A DNA stretch of 22,973 bases. It comes from Planctomycetota bacterium. GTDB lineage: Bacteria; Planctomycetota; Phycisphaerae; UBA1845. The notes beneath the pieces are model-generated. The model worked only from the letters and a program-made list of their open reading frames with translations, did not search any database and had not been told where the DNA came from. The stretch spans positions 1 through 22,973 of the forward strand of contig JAJRSP010000051.1 of assembly GCA_024278775.1 (NCBI GenBank). The letters run 5' to 3'. The translations under genes and the position numbers were made by a program. Below, piece by piece: positions 14,569 to 21,560 of the stretch. Position 1 is the first letter of the stretch; each line of letters opens with the position of its first letter.

Positions 14569-15025
14569 TTTTTGCCCTTTCGTGGAGCATGACGGGCTGC
14601 GTTCGGCCAACACAGGCGAACGTTCGCCGGTTCATCGCGGATTGTCCGCGAAATCTCGCCCGACACAACGCTCGCGACGAGATCGGCTGCGCACGGGTGA
14701 CGTGGCCATACATGGTGGCATCGGAGTATTTGTCTCTTGAGACTTCAAATGCATCGGGTTGGTACGACAAGCAAGACTTCCCGAAAAAGCTCCCAGCCCC
14801 ACCACGGTTCACGAGCCGGTAGTGGCTTGCCGTTTAGCGGGCGCCGCCTCCAAAAGGAACGCCCTCTAACATCGTAGCGACCGCCAATCGGCAAGCCACG
14901 ATCACACTCACTAACCCTTTCGGGGCTGACCATGCCGTGCCCCTTGCGCACGGGCGATGTGGCCAAGGTCGCTCGCGCGAATATAATCACGAAATGTTCG
15001 CTGTAGGCCGATATCGTTGTCAGAC
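14569..15025. other. Divergent intergenic region between kynB and the GNAT gene
   Basis: This gap should hold the promoters of both flanking genes, but no near-consensus boxes stand out. It contains a 78-bp inverted-repeat element (14822-14899) and a 21-bp near-direct repeat (14688-14708 and 14945-14965, 19 of 21 identical, starting TGCGCACGGG and ending GTGGCCA). The short open frames here have no protein-like features. Confidence 0.5.
14822..14899. repeat. 78-bp inverted-repeat element
   Basis: GTGGCTTGCCG at 14822-14832 matches perfectly the reverse complement of 14889-14899. The arms extend to 19 bp with two mismatches (14822-14840 against 14881-14899), leaving a 40-bp centre that contains CTCCAAAAGGAACG. 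The compact shape suggests a small non-autonomous repeat or an RNA hairpin. Confidence 0.6.
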
Positions 15026-15733
15026 ATGATGACCCAACCCACCACAACAAACGCACCCCCTCCGCACACGGCGGCTGATGAGACGGAGTACCGTTTTGCG
15101 ACGGCGCGTCCGGCACACGCGCGTGCCATCGCCCGCCTGCACAAAGACGGCATCCATCGCGGCTTTCTCGCATCGCTTGGCGAGGGGTTTCTCGCCCAAC
15201 TGTATGAAGCCATGCTGGACAATGAGGATTTCGGCGTATTCGTGTGCCTGTGCGGCGATGAAGTGGTTGGGTTCTGCACGGTGACATCGAACACGGGAAC
15301 AGTCTTCAAGTCGATCATTCGACGCAAGCCGTTCGGATTGGGGCTGCGCCTGCTGCCCAAACTCACGACGCCGGCCCGCTTGATGCACGTCGTCGAGAAC
15401 CTGCTTTACTCACGGAAGACGCTTTCGGTTCCGCTGCCAAACGCGGAGTTGCTCAGCTTCGCCGTGGACACACGACACCGCCGCAAGGGGATGGCCAAGC
15501 GGTTGGTCGAAGCCACACTTGGATGGCTGGCGGAGCGGCGTATCGATGCGATGCGCGTTTCGTGTACGGTAGGGTTGGACAGCAATCCGCTGTTCGACAA
15601 GCTGGGTTTTCATCTCGCACAGGTCACTGAACATCACGGGCAGAAGGTCAACGTGTTCACGTCGTTCATCACAGCCGACGGCGGAATTGATCACTCGCGG
15701 AATCAATCGTGCGACGACGCGACGACCGCGTAG
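15026..15733 (+). CDS. GNAT-family N-acetyltransferase
   Basis: Predicted to transfer an acetyl (or acyl) group from CoA to an amine of unknown identity. The 235-residue protein opens with about 25 low-complexity residues (TQPTTTNAPPPHTAADET), then the GNAT domain: FATARPAHARAIARLHKDGI (strand 1/helix 1), FLASLGEGFLAQLYEAM, FGVFVCLCGDEVVGFCTV and motif A, LLSFAVDTRHRRKGMAKRLV, with the R-x-x-G-x-A pyrophosphate loop. SNPLFDKLGFHLAQ is the typical C-terminal signature. The frame is open from a TTG at 15017; ATG at 15026 or 15029 is more likely, though the ribosome binding site is weak. It is the only plus-strand gene in the kynurenine region, transcribed away from kynB and towards kynA. Its acceptor is not inferable. 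Confidence 0.85.
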   Translation: MMTQPTTTNAPPPHTAADETEYRFATARPAHARAIARLHKDGIHRGFLASLGEGFLAQLYEAMLDNEDFGVFVCLCGDEVVGFCTVTSNTGTVFKSIIRRKPFGLGLRLLPKLTTPARLMHVVENLLYSRKTLSVPLPNAELLSFAVDTRHRRKGMAKRLVEATLGWLAERRIDAMRVSCTVGLDSNPLFDKLGFHLAQVTEHHGQKVNVFTSFITADGGIDHSRNQSCDDATTA

Positions 15734-15848
15734 CAATCTCTGGCGAAACCGGAACAGTTGATGCGAGTGCATACACGTGTAACCCGCTCTCGGCCTGGTC
15801 GCTTCCTCCACAATTCCGCATTGGTCGTGGTCAGTAGCGCAATCTTCG

Positions 15849-15884
15849 CTCCGGCCGCTCCATGACTGTCGCGGTTCTGATCGG
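15849..15884 (+). repeat. Dispersed repeat, copy B (31-bp core at 15851-15881)
   Basis: The same 31-bp core as at 13823-13853, differing only at the variable central base (G here, T there). It lies between the convergent ends of the GNAT gene (15733) and kynA (15937). Confidence 0.85.
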
Positions 15885-15936
15885 TCGCGCACGACCTGCC
15901 AAGCGTGTCACGAATCAACCACGTCGCGGCAGGTTC

Positions 15937-16719
15937 CTACAAGCGATGCCGGACATTCCAAAGATCGGGAAAAACCGGCTGAAACAGTGTCTTGCGGAGA
16001 AACTCCGCCCCGCTCGATCCGCCCGTACCGACTTTCATCCCGATGGTGCGCTCGACCATCTTGACGTGCCGGTATCGCCATTCCTGCAAGCCTTCATCGA
16101 AGTCCGTCATCAGCTCGAGCAAGATCGCCACGCCGCGATCTTCCTTGTAAAGACGAAACACAGCCTCTTCGACGGCGGGGTGGGCGATGGTTGACTCGGT
16201 GACGTCTTTGCTCTTCAGCTCATCCGGCAAATCGAAGCCGTGCTGCTCCAGGAAATCGTAGAAGTGATCGACGACCGTGCGCTCGCGAAAACGCTTTACC
16301 AGCGCGACGTGGGCTGCGCTGTTGGCTTCGTGAAGCGCGAGCACGGATTCGCGCTTGTAGCCGAGGGCGAATTCAAATTCGCGAAACTGAGCGGACTGAA
16401 AACCCGAGGCGGACTCCAGCCGGGCGCGGAAGCTGTTGAAGCCCATCGGCGTCATCGTTTCGAGAATGTCGAGTTGGCTGACAAGCGTTTTCATCACGGT
16501 GCGCATGCGTTGGAACGTCGCGACAGCACCGTACAGATCGTCGGTGGTTAGCAGAGTCTTAACGCGATCCATCTCGTGCAGGAGCAGCTTGAACCAAAGC
16601 TCGTAGACCTGGTGAATGACGATGAAGAGCGTTTCGTCGTGCTCGGGCGGATCGGACTGAACCTGCTGGAGCGCGATAAGCTCACGGATTTTCAAATAGT
16701 TTTCGTACGTCAAGGACAT
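15937..16719 (-). CDS. kynA: Tryptophan 2,3-dioxygenase
   Basis: Haem enzyme that inserts dioxygen into L-tryptophan to give N-formylkynurenine, the first step of the kynurenine route, in the cytoplasm as a tetramer. The 260-residue protein starts LTYENYLKIRELIALQQ. It contains ETLFIVIHQVYELWFKLLLH with the distal His36, MGFNSFRARLESASGFQS for substrate binding, and the proximal haem ligand His218 in WRYRHVKMVERTIG, followed by the conserved GTGGSSG loop (231-237). All hallmark residues of the bacterial enzyme are present. The ATG lies 4 nt beyond the kmo stop, with AGGTG inside the end of kmo as a likely ribosome binding site, so the two are almost certainly cotranscribed. Confidence 0.96.
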   Translation of the reverse strand: MSLTYENYLKIRELIALQQVQSDPPEHDETLFIVIHQVYELWFKLLLHEMDRVKTLLTTDDLYGAVATFQRMRTVMKTLVSQLDILETMTPMGFNSFRARLESASGFQSAQFREFEFALGYKRESVLALHEANSAAHVALVKRFRERTVVDHFYDFLEQHGFDLPDELKSKDVTESTIAHPAVEEAVFRLYKEDRGVAILLELMTDFDEGLQEWRYRHVKMVERTIGMKVGTGGSSGAEFLRKTLFQPVFPDLWNVRHRL

Positions 16720-16723
16720 CGTG

Positions 16724-18061
16724 TCACACCTGCCAGAGAATCAGCAAACCCAAAACAATCGTAGCCAACGCGATCAGGACTCCGGCAACGATGGACACTT
16801 TCTTGTCCTGCCGCGCGGATTGACGAACAGCCTCCGCATAAGGCACGCGTGAAAACGTCACGAGCGAATAGAGCGGTACGTAGTTCGGGAACCATCGGTC
16901 GAGCAGGCGCTCGCGCCTTTTCTTTCGCAAAAATGCGGGCGAACCGACGCGATCCCGCATTTCAACGAAGTTCGCGATCGCCAAGTCGGCGATGGTGTCG
17001 GAGTTCTCTTTTCGTTGAACATTGTAATCGGCAAAGGCCTGTTCAAAGTCTGTGGGGTGCTTTGTCATGCAGTCGATCAAGGCTTCGCAATCCTCGAAAC
17101 CAGCGTTGATGCCCTGGCCATAGAACGGAACGACGGCGTGGGCTGCGTCGCCAATGAGCACGCACTTGTCCTTGTGGTACCACGGATTGCAGCGGACGGT
17201 CATCAGCGTGCTCACCGGATTGCCCTGATAATCCTCGACGAGCGTGGGCATATGCGGAACAGCATCGGCGAAATGCTCGCGGAAGAAGTTCAGGATGTCG
17301 TCGGGCGTTTGCAGGTTGTCAAAGCAGAACGGCCCTTCCAAAGGCCAAAAAAGCGTGCAGGTGAAGGAGCCGTCCTGATTGGGCAGCGCGATCATCATGT
17401 AAGACCGGCGAGGCCAAATGTGCAGGGCGTTCTTTTCGATGCGGTGCCCGCCGTTGTCGTCCGGCGGGATGACAAGCTCCTTGTAGCCATGATCGAGGTA
17501 AGATTGCTGGTAGTTGAAACGGTCCGTGCGCTGCAGCCGACGTCTCACCACCGAAAAAGCGCCGTCAGCCCCGATAACGATACCGTCCTCAACGCGCATG
17601 GTTTCGAGCGTCGTGGTCTTGAGAATCTCCATCGACCCGGTCGCGAGGTCCACCTCCTGACACTTGTGATCGAAGAACAGTCGCACGCCGGGCGTTTTCT
17701 CGGCTTCGTCGATCAGTGTGCGGTTCAACTCCAGCCGCGAGACCGAGTTGATGTGCTCGTTGGGATTCTTGCTGTAAGGCTGAAACGCGGACGAACCGTC
17801 AAGCCCGTGGACCATGCGGCCCGGCATCGCGACGGCGTCGGCAAGCACTTTGTCAGCCAACCCAGCCCGTTCCAGCGCGTGGATCCCGCGAACGGACAGC
17901 GCGAGGTTGATCGACCGCCCAGGCCCCGATTCCAGATCGCGCAAATCGCCCCGACGCTCGTAAACGTCCACCTGATACCCGGCTCGCCCCAGATAGATCG
18001 CCATCAGCGACCCCGCCAGCCCAGCTCCGGCGATGTGGAATTTGGTCTCGCTACTGTTCAT
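16724..18061 (-). CDS. kmo: Kynurenine 3-monooxygenase with C-terminal membrane helix
   Basis: FAD- and NADPH-dependent hydroxylase converting L-kynurenine to 3-hydroxykynurenine. Of its 445 residues, the first 40 form the FAD Rossmann motif (FHIAGAGLAGSLMAIYLGRA, then VYERR). GPGRSINLALSVRGIHAL is the family signature, VIGADGAFSVVRRRL the middle motif, and CVLIGDAAHAVVPFYGQGIN plus GFEDCEAL the second FAD-binding motif. Residues about 420-445 (KKVSIVAGVLIALATIVLGL, then LILWQV) are strongly hydrophobic and probably anchor the protein by its tail. This recalls the C-terminal anchor of eukaryotic mitochondrial KMO. ATG at 18061 has no strong ribosome binding site. kynA follows 4 nt after the stop; kynU lies 183 bp upstream on the same strand. 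Confidence 0.95.
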   Translation of the reverse strand: MNSSETKFHIAGAGLAGSLMAIYLGRAGYQVDVYERRGDLRDLESGPGRSINLALSVRGIHALERAGLADKVLADAVAMPGRMVHGLDGSSAFQPYSKNPNEHINSVSRLELNRTLIDEAEKTPGVRLFFDHKCQEVDLATGSMEILKTTTLETMRVEDGIVIGADGAFSVVRRRLQRTDRFNYQQSYLDHGYKELVIPPDDNGGHRIEKNALHIWPRRSYMMIALPNQDGSFTCTLFWPLEGPFCFDNLQTPDDILNFFREHFADAVPHMPTLVEDYQGNPVSTLMTVRCNPWYHKDKCVLIGDAAHAVVPFYGQGINAGFEDCEALIDCMTKHPTDFEQAFADYNVQRKENSDTIADLAIANFVEMRDRVGSPAFLRKKRRERLLDRWFPNYVPLYSLVTFSRVPYAEAVRQSARQDKKVSIVAGVLIALATIVLGLLILWQV

Positions 18062-18244
18062 ATCGCAATCATCAACAGGATTTTGAAATCACCGATTCAG
18101 GCGATTGGTCTGGCGATCATCCCGTCGCCCCAAGAACTCAGCCCGCCGATGCTATTCCAGATTTCTGATATGAGCCAGAACGCGGCGAAGCCCATCAAGC
18201 GAACCGAAACTTCACGACCGCTCAGGTTTGACAGGCTGACAAAC

Positions 18245-19531
18245 CTACGTTGCGCCGATCGCAGCCACAAAGCGATGCACATCAGCAAACGTGTTGTACA
18301 GCGGCACGGGGGCTACGCGGATGACGTTGGGTTCGCGGAAATCGCAGATCACGCCCTGCTCCTCAAGCGCGGCGAAGCGCTTCTTCGGTGCATCGTGAAC
18401 GAGAATCGAGAGTTGGCAACCCCGAGCAGCCGGTTCACGCGGCGTGATAATCTGGAAAAAATCGCCCGGATGCTGTTCGAACAGGAATTCCAGGTACGCG
18501 GTCAAATTCTCAGACTTGGCACGCAGAGCAGACATCCCAACCTCGTCAAATATGTCGATGGCAGCTTTCACCGGTGCCAGCGCAAGGATCGGCGGGTTGG
18601 ATATCTGCCAGCCGTCAGCACCGGCCCGGGGAATGAAATCCGGCTCGAGGTGCATGCGAAAACGGGTCTCGGGGTCATTGCCCCACCACCCGGCGAAACG
18701 CGGCAAATCCGGGTTCTTTCCATGACGCTCATGCACAAAACAACCAGCCACCGCTCCAGGGCCTGCGTTGAGATATTTGTAGGAGCACCACACCGCAAAA
18801 TCGGCATCCCAATCGTGCAAACTCAGCGGCACGTTTCCCACGGCGTGGGCCAAGTCCCAACCGACGGCACACCCCTTCTTCCGGGCGGCGGCGGTGATAC
18901 GCTGCATGTCGAACGCCTGCCCGGTCAAAAAGTTCACACCCGCCAACATGACCAGAGCGATTTCGGAACCGCGTTCGTCAATCAGTCGCTCGATATCTTC
19001 AGTACGAAGCGTGTGTTCACCCTCGCGCGGCTTCACCACGATCAGCCCAGCCTCGGGATCATATCCGTGGCTGCCCAATTGCGATTTCACGGCGTACGTG
19101 TCGGAAGGGAATGCCGCATTCTCAATGACGATCTTGTGCCGCTCGGGCGTGGGCCGATAAAACGTCACCATCATCAGATGCAGGTTCACGGTGAGACTGT
19201 TCATCATGACAACCTCTCCGGGCAGCGCGCCGACCAGCCTCGCCCCGGATTCACGGAAAATCTCATGGTAGGAGAACCACGGCGTCTTGCCGCGAAAATG
19301 ACCATCAACCGCCAGCCTGCCCCAGTCCTCAAGCTCCTGCTCGACGACAGGCCTGACCGATTTCGGCTGAAGCCCGAGCGAGTTGCCGGCGAAATAAACC
19401 ACCTCGCTGCCGTCGGCCCGCGTGGGAATGAGAAACCGCTCGCGGTACGTCGCCAGCGGATCGGCAGCGTCCATCTCGCGGGCGAAGGTCTCACCGGTTT
19501 GGAACGGTTGTTGCGTGCGCGTCTGGTCCAT
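18245..19531 (-). CDS. kynU: Kynureninase
   Basis: PLP-dependent hydrolase that cleaves 3-hydroxykynurenine (or kynurenine) to 3-hydroxyanthranilate (or anthranilate) and L-alanine. The 428 residues have the family length. Motifs in order: VVYFAGNSLGLQPKSVRPVV, GHFRGKTPWFSYHE, VVMMNSLTVNLHLMM, KIVIENAAFPSDTYAVKSQL, VGWDLAHAVGNVPLSLHDW and the PLP-lysine motif AVWCSYKYLNAGPG (Lys about 252). FAGWWGNDP and GWQISNPPILALAPV follow. ATG at 19531 directly follows an alternative GTG at 19534. It is the first gene of the kynU-kmo-kynA run on the minus strand. The upstream gap contains a 59-bp double-hairpin repeat (19616-19674). Substrate preference is inferred from linkage with kmo. Confidence 0.96.
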   Translation of the reverse strand: MDQTRTQQPFQTGETFAREMDAADPLATYRERFLIPTRADGSEVVYFAGNSLGLQPKSVRPVVEQELEDWGRLAVDGHFRGKTPWFSYHEIFRESGARLVGALPGEVVMMNSLTVNLHLMMVTFYRPTPERHKIVIENAAFPSDTYAVKSQLGSHGYDPEAGLIVVKPREGEHTLRTEDIERLIDERGSEIALVMLAGVNFLTGQAFDMQRITAAARKKGCAVGWDLAHAVGNVPLSLHDWDADFAVWCSYKYLNAGPGAVAGCFVHERHGKNPDLPRFAGWWGNDPETRFRMHLEPDFIPRAGADGWQISNPPILALAPVKAAIDIFDEVGMSALRAKSENLTAYLEFLFEQHPGDFFQIITPREPAARGCQLSILVHDAPKKRFAALEEQGVICDFREPNVIRVAPVPLYNTFADVHRFVAAIGAT

Positions 19532-19615
19532 CACGGACCCAGCTTAGCCAATCCTGATCTTCGCGCCAAAGGTGATGCCCATTCACAGGCGTCGATCTCA
19601 GCGGACTGTTGATAA

Positions 19616-19674
19616 GTGTGGCACGGGTTTGCAACCCGTGTTTTCACCGCACCGGTTAAAAACCGGTGCCACAC
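19616..19674. repeat. 59-bp double-hairpin repeat element
   Basis: Outer arms GTGTGGCAC (19616-19624) and GTGCCACAC (19666-19674) are perfect inverted repeats. Two inner hairpins share ends with them: CACGGGTT-TGC-AACCCGTG (19622-19640) and CACCGGTT-AAA-AACCGGTG (19650-19668), each an 8-bp stem with a 3-nt loop. The whole can fold as a three-way junction. It lies between spoVR and kynU and is probably a member of a genome-wide REP-like family. Confidence 0.8.
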
Positions 19675-19700
19675 AGAAGGCTCGGCCCTTAAACAGACCG

Positions 19701-21263
19701 TTACGACATCTGATGCAGCGGCAGATCGAGGGACTCGTCGATGCGTTGCTGCGTGGACTGCTCGCCGTCGTAGCTGAACAGCATCGCCTCGTCGTCGATG
19801 CGCATGGCGATGTGGACAGGTCTACCCCAAATAGCCTCAACGCTCTTGAGCGTCTCGACGCCGTACTTGATGTCCATATCGAAACCGTTGTGCTTGTGGG
19901 CCAGATACAGCTCGCCGCGGTTGCGATAGTTTCCGTCCATAACATACACGTACGGTTGGCCGTGGTTGGACAGTTGAAACAGCATCTGCGCTTTGATCTT
20001 GTCGAAGTCACGATTAACCACAACCATCCGGCCCGTCGAAGGATCGTAGCGGTAGTGATAGAGCTTCTGTTCTTCCACGAATTCCGGCGTGAGAAATTCG
20101 TCGATGAACGTCACGTCGTTGTGAATGCGGCGCACTTCGAAAATCTTCTCCCGACCAATCGACCCCTGGCCGATGACGCGCCCTTCGGGCGGCGTGCGCG
20201 TCTGCCACGTACGACGCGCTTCGATATCGGTGCAGCGGTCGTACTCGATACCGTGCCGACCGTTGTTCCATCGGCTCTCGATGTCGCGAAACAACTCAAC
20301 GCCGAGCTTGTAAGGGTTCAGTCGTCCGGGTGAGGTAGCCAGCGTCCCGGAATGATGATCGCAGTAGGTGATCATCTCATGGGCCTGAAGGCAGTAGTTA
20401 GTCATAATGGTCGAGTGCCAATAGACCGCCCAGCCCTCGTTCATGATCTTGGTCTGCCCCTGCGGCGCGAAATAGTAAGCCTCCTCGCGAATAATGGAGA
20501 GCACATCGGACTGCCAATCCGCCAAAGGCGCGTTTTCCAGCAGAAACAGAAGCACATCGCGCTGCGGGGCGACGGGCAGTCTGAACGTCTCGACACGCTG
20601 TTCCCGTTGGCCGTTTTCGTCACCCGACTCCATGTCTTCCGGCGGGTTGATGTACCGATCCATGTACGACTTGGCGGGGTATCGCGTGGGTTCAGCCCCG
20701 TTCGAATCGCTGGGTTTCGTACCGCGCGGCGCGCGACGCTTCATAAACACCGAGTGCGGATCGATCATGTTGTCGAGCGCCAGACACCGCTCGATGAAGC
20801 GTTCAACTTTTTCCAGCCCATATCGATCGATGTACCGCCGGACGCGCGTGGCGTGGTTGGCCATCTCGTCCATCATGCGGCGATTGGTTTGGCTGAACCA
20901 CGTGTTATTCTTGAAAAAGTCGCAGTGGCCGTAAACGTGGGCCATCACCGTCTTCTGATCGACGAGCGTGTTGTCATTGCGCAGATAGGCATAGCACGGA
21001 TCGTTGTTGATGACCATCTCATAGATACGACTCAAGCCATAGCGATGACTGTTTTGCAGACTGTCGTATTCCATGCCGAATCGCCAATGCGGATAACGCT
21101 GCGGAAATCCGCCATAGGCAGCGACGCGACTGATCTGATCCGCGTCGAGCATTTCGAAAACGGTTTCGTAAAAATCCAGCCCTTCGCGGCGAGCGTGCTC
21201 GGCGATTTCCTCAGCCCAGCGGGCGAGTTCCTGCGGCAACGGGATGGCTTTGGTTCGCATCAT
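19701..21263 (-). CDS. SpoVR-family protein (YcgB-like)
   Basis: A widespread cytoplasmic family named after a Bacillus sporulation protein; its biochemical role is not established. It usually occurs with a DUF444 (YeaH/YhbH) protein and the PrkA kinase. The 520 residues match the family length. Hallmarks are GLDFYETVFEMLDADQISRV, AAYGGFPQRYPHWRFGMEYD, YEMVINNDPCYAYLRNDN, VMAHVYGHCDFFKNNTWFSQ, IMNEGWAVYWHSTIMT and NPYKLGVELFRDIE. The several conserved His and Glu residues could bind metal, which is inference. The frame is open to 21305, but the family usually begins just before LPQELARWAEEI, so I chose the ATG at 21261-21263 (ATG at 21260 is equally possible). The DUF444 gene is 297 bp upstream on the same strand, with a repeat cluster between. 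Confidence 0.93.
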   Translation of the reverse strand: MMRTKAIPLPQELARWAEEIAEHARREGLDFYETVFEMLDADQISRVAAYGGFPQRYPHWRFGMEYDSLQNSHRYGLSRIYEMVINNDPCYAYLRNDNTLVDQKTVMAHVYGHCDFFKNNTWFSQTNRRMMDEMANHATRVRRYIDRYGLEKVERFIERCLALDNMIDPHSVFMKRRAPRGTKPSDSNGAEPTRYPAKSYMDRYINPPEDMESGDENGQREQRVETFRLPVAPQRDVLLFLLENAPLADWQSDVLSIIREEAYYFAPQGQTKIMNEGWAVYWHSTIMTNYCLQAHEMITYCDHHSGTLATSPGRLNPYKLGVELFRDIESRWNNGRHGIEYDRCTDIEARRTWQTRTPPEGRVIGQGSIGREKIFEVRRIHNDVTFIDEFLTPEFVEEQKLYHYRYDPSTGRMVVVNRDFDKIKAQMLFQLSNHGQPYVYVMDGNYRNRGELYLAHKHNGFDMDIKYGVETLKSVEAIWGRPVHIAMRIDDEAMLFSYDGEQSTQQRIDESLDLPLHQMS

Positions 21264-21352
21264 AGTGTTGGCCGATCGTCGCGGTAACAGGTCAGCCATG
21301 TGCAATACGAAGCCACAGCCTGCCCTCGCCTTGCGACAGAAAACGATCTTTT

Positions 21353-21471
21353 CCCCCCTTGCAAAGGGGGGATACAGGGGGGTCTGGACCGGCGAAACGC
21401 CTCACTTCGCAAGAAAAACCTGATTCTGGACGCTCCCGACTTGGTCGCGTCCAGCCTCCTTCGCAAGGAGG
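21353..21471. repeat. Hairpin repeat cluster between the DUF444 and SpoVR genes
   Basis: Three inverted repeats lie in a row: CCCCCC-TTGCAAA-GGGGGG (21353-21371), TGGACGC (21427-21433) with GCGTCCA (21447-21453), and CCTCCTT-CGC-AAGGAGG (21455-21471). The first is followed by ATACAGGGGGGTC and the third by GGAGGAAGAGGG. The sequences CCCCTTGCAAAGGGG and CTCCTTCGCAAGGAG belong to repeat types I recall from many bacterial genomes. No protein-coding signal is seen in 21264-21560. Confidence 0.7.
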
Positions 21472-21560
21472 GGAGGAAGAGGGTTATTATCGCATCCACG
21501 ATACCCAATAGTGTTTGTCGCCATTTGACATTACACACGGCTGAACTCTTACTCGTCGCG

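Noticed and set aside
13654..14592. Plus-strand open frame of 312 codons over the VOC upstream region and kynB
   Set aside because: It runs through the operator region, two repeats and the antisense of kynB.
14589..14822. Plus-strand open frame of 77 codons upstream of the GNAT gene
   Set aside because: No ribosome binding site, no recognisable motif, and it overlaps the kynB start region; treated as non-coding.
17015..19612. Plus-strand open frame of 865 codons opposite kynU and kmo
   Set aside because: It is a reading shadow. The opposite strand encodes two unmistakable enzymes over the same span, and the frame has no domain-like sequence.
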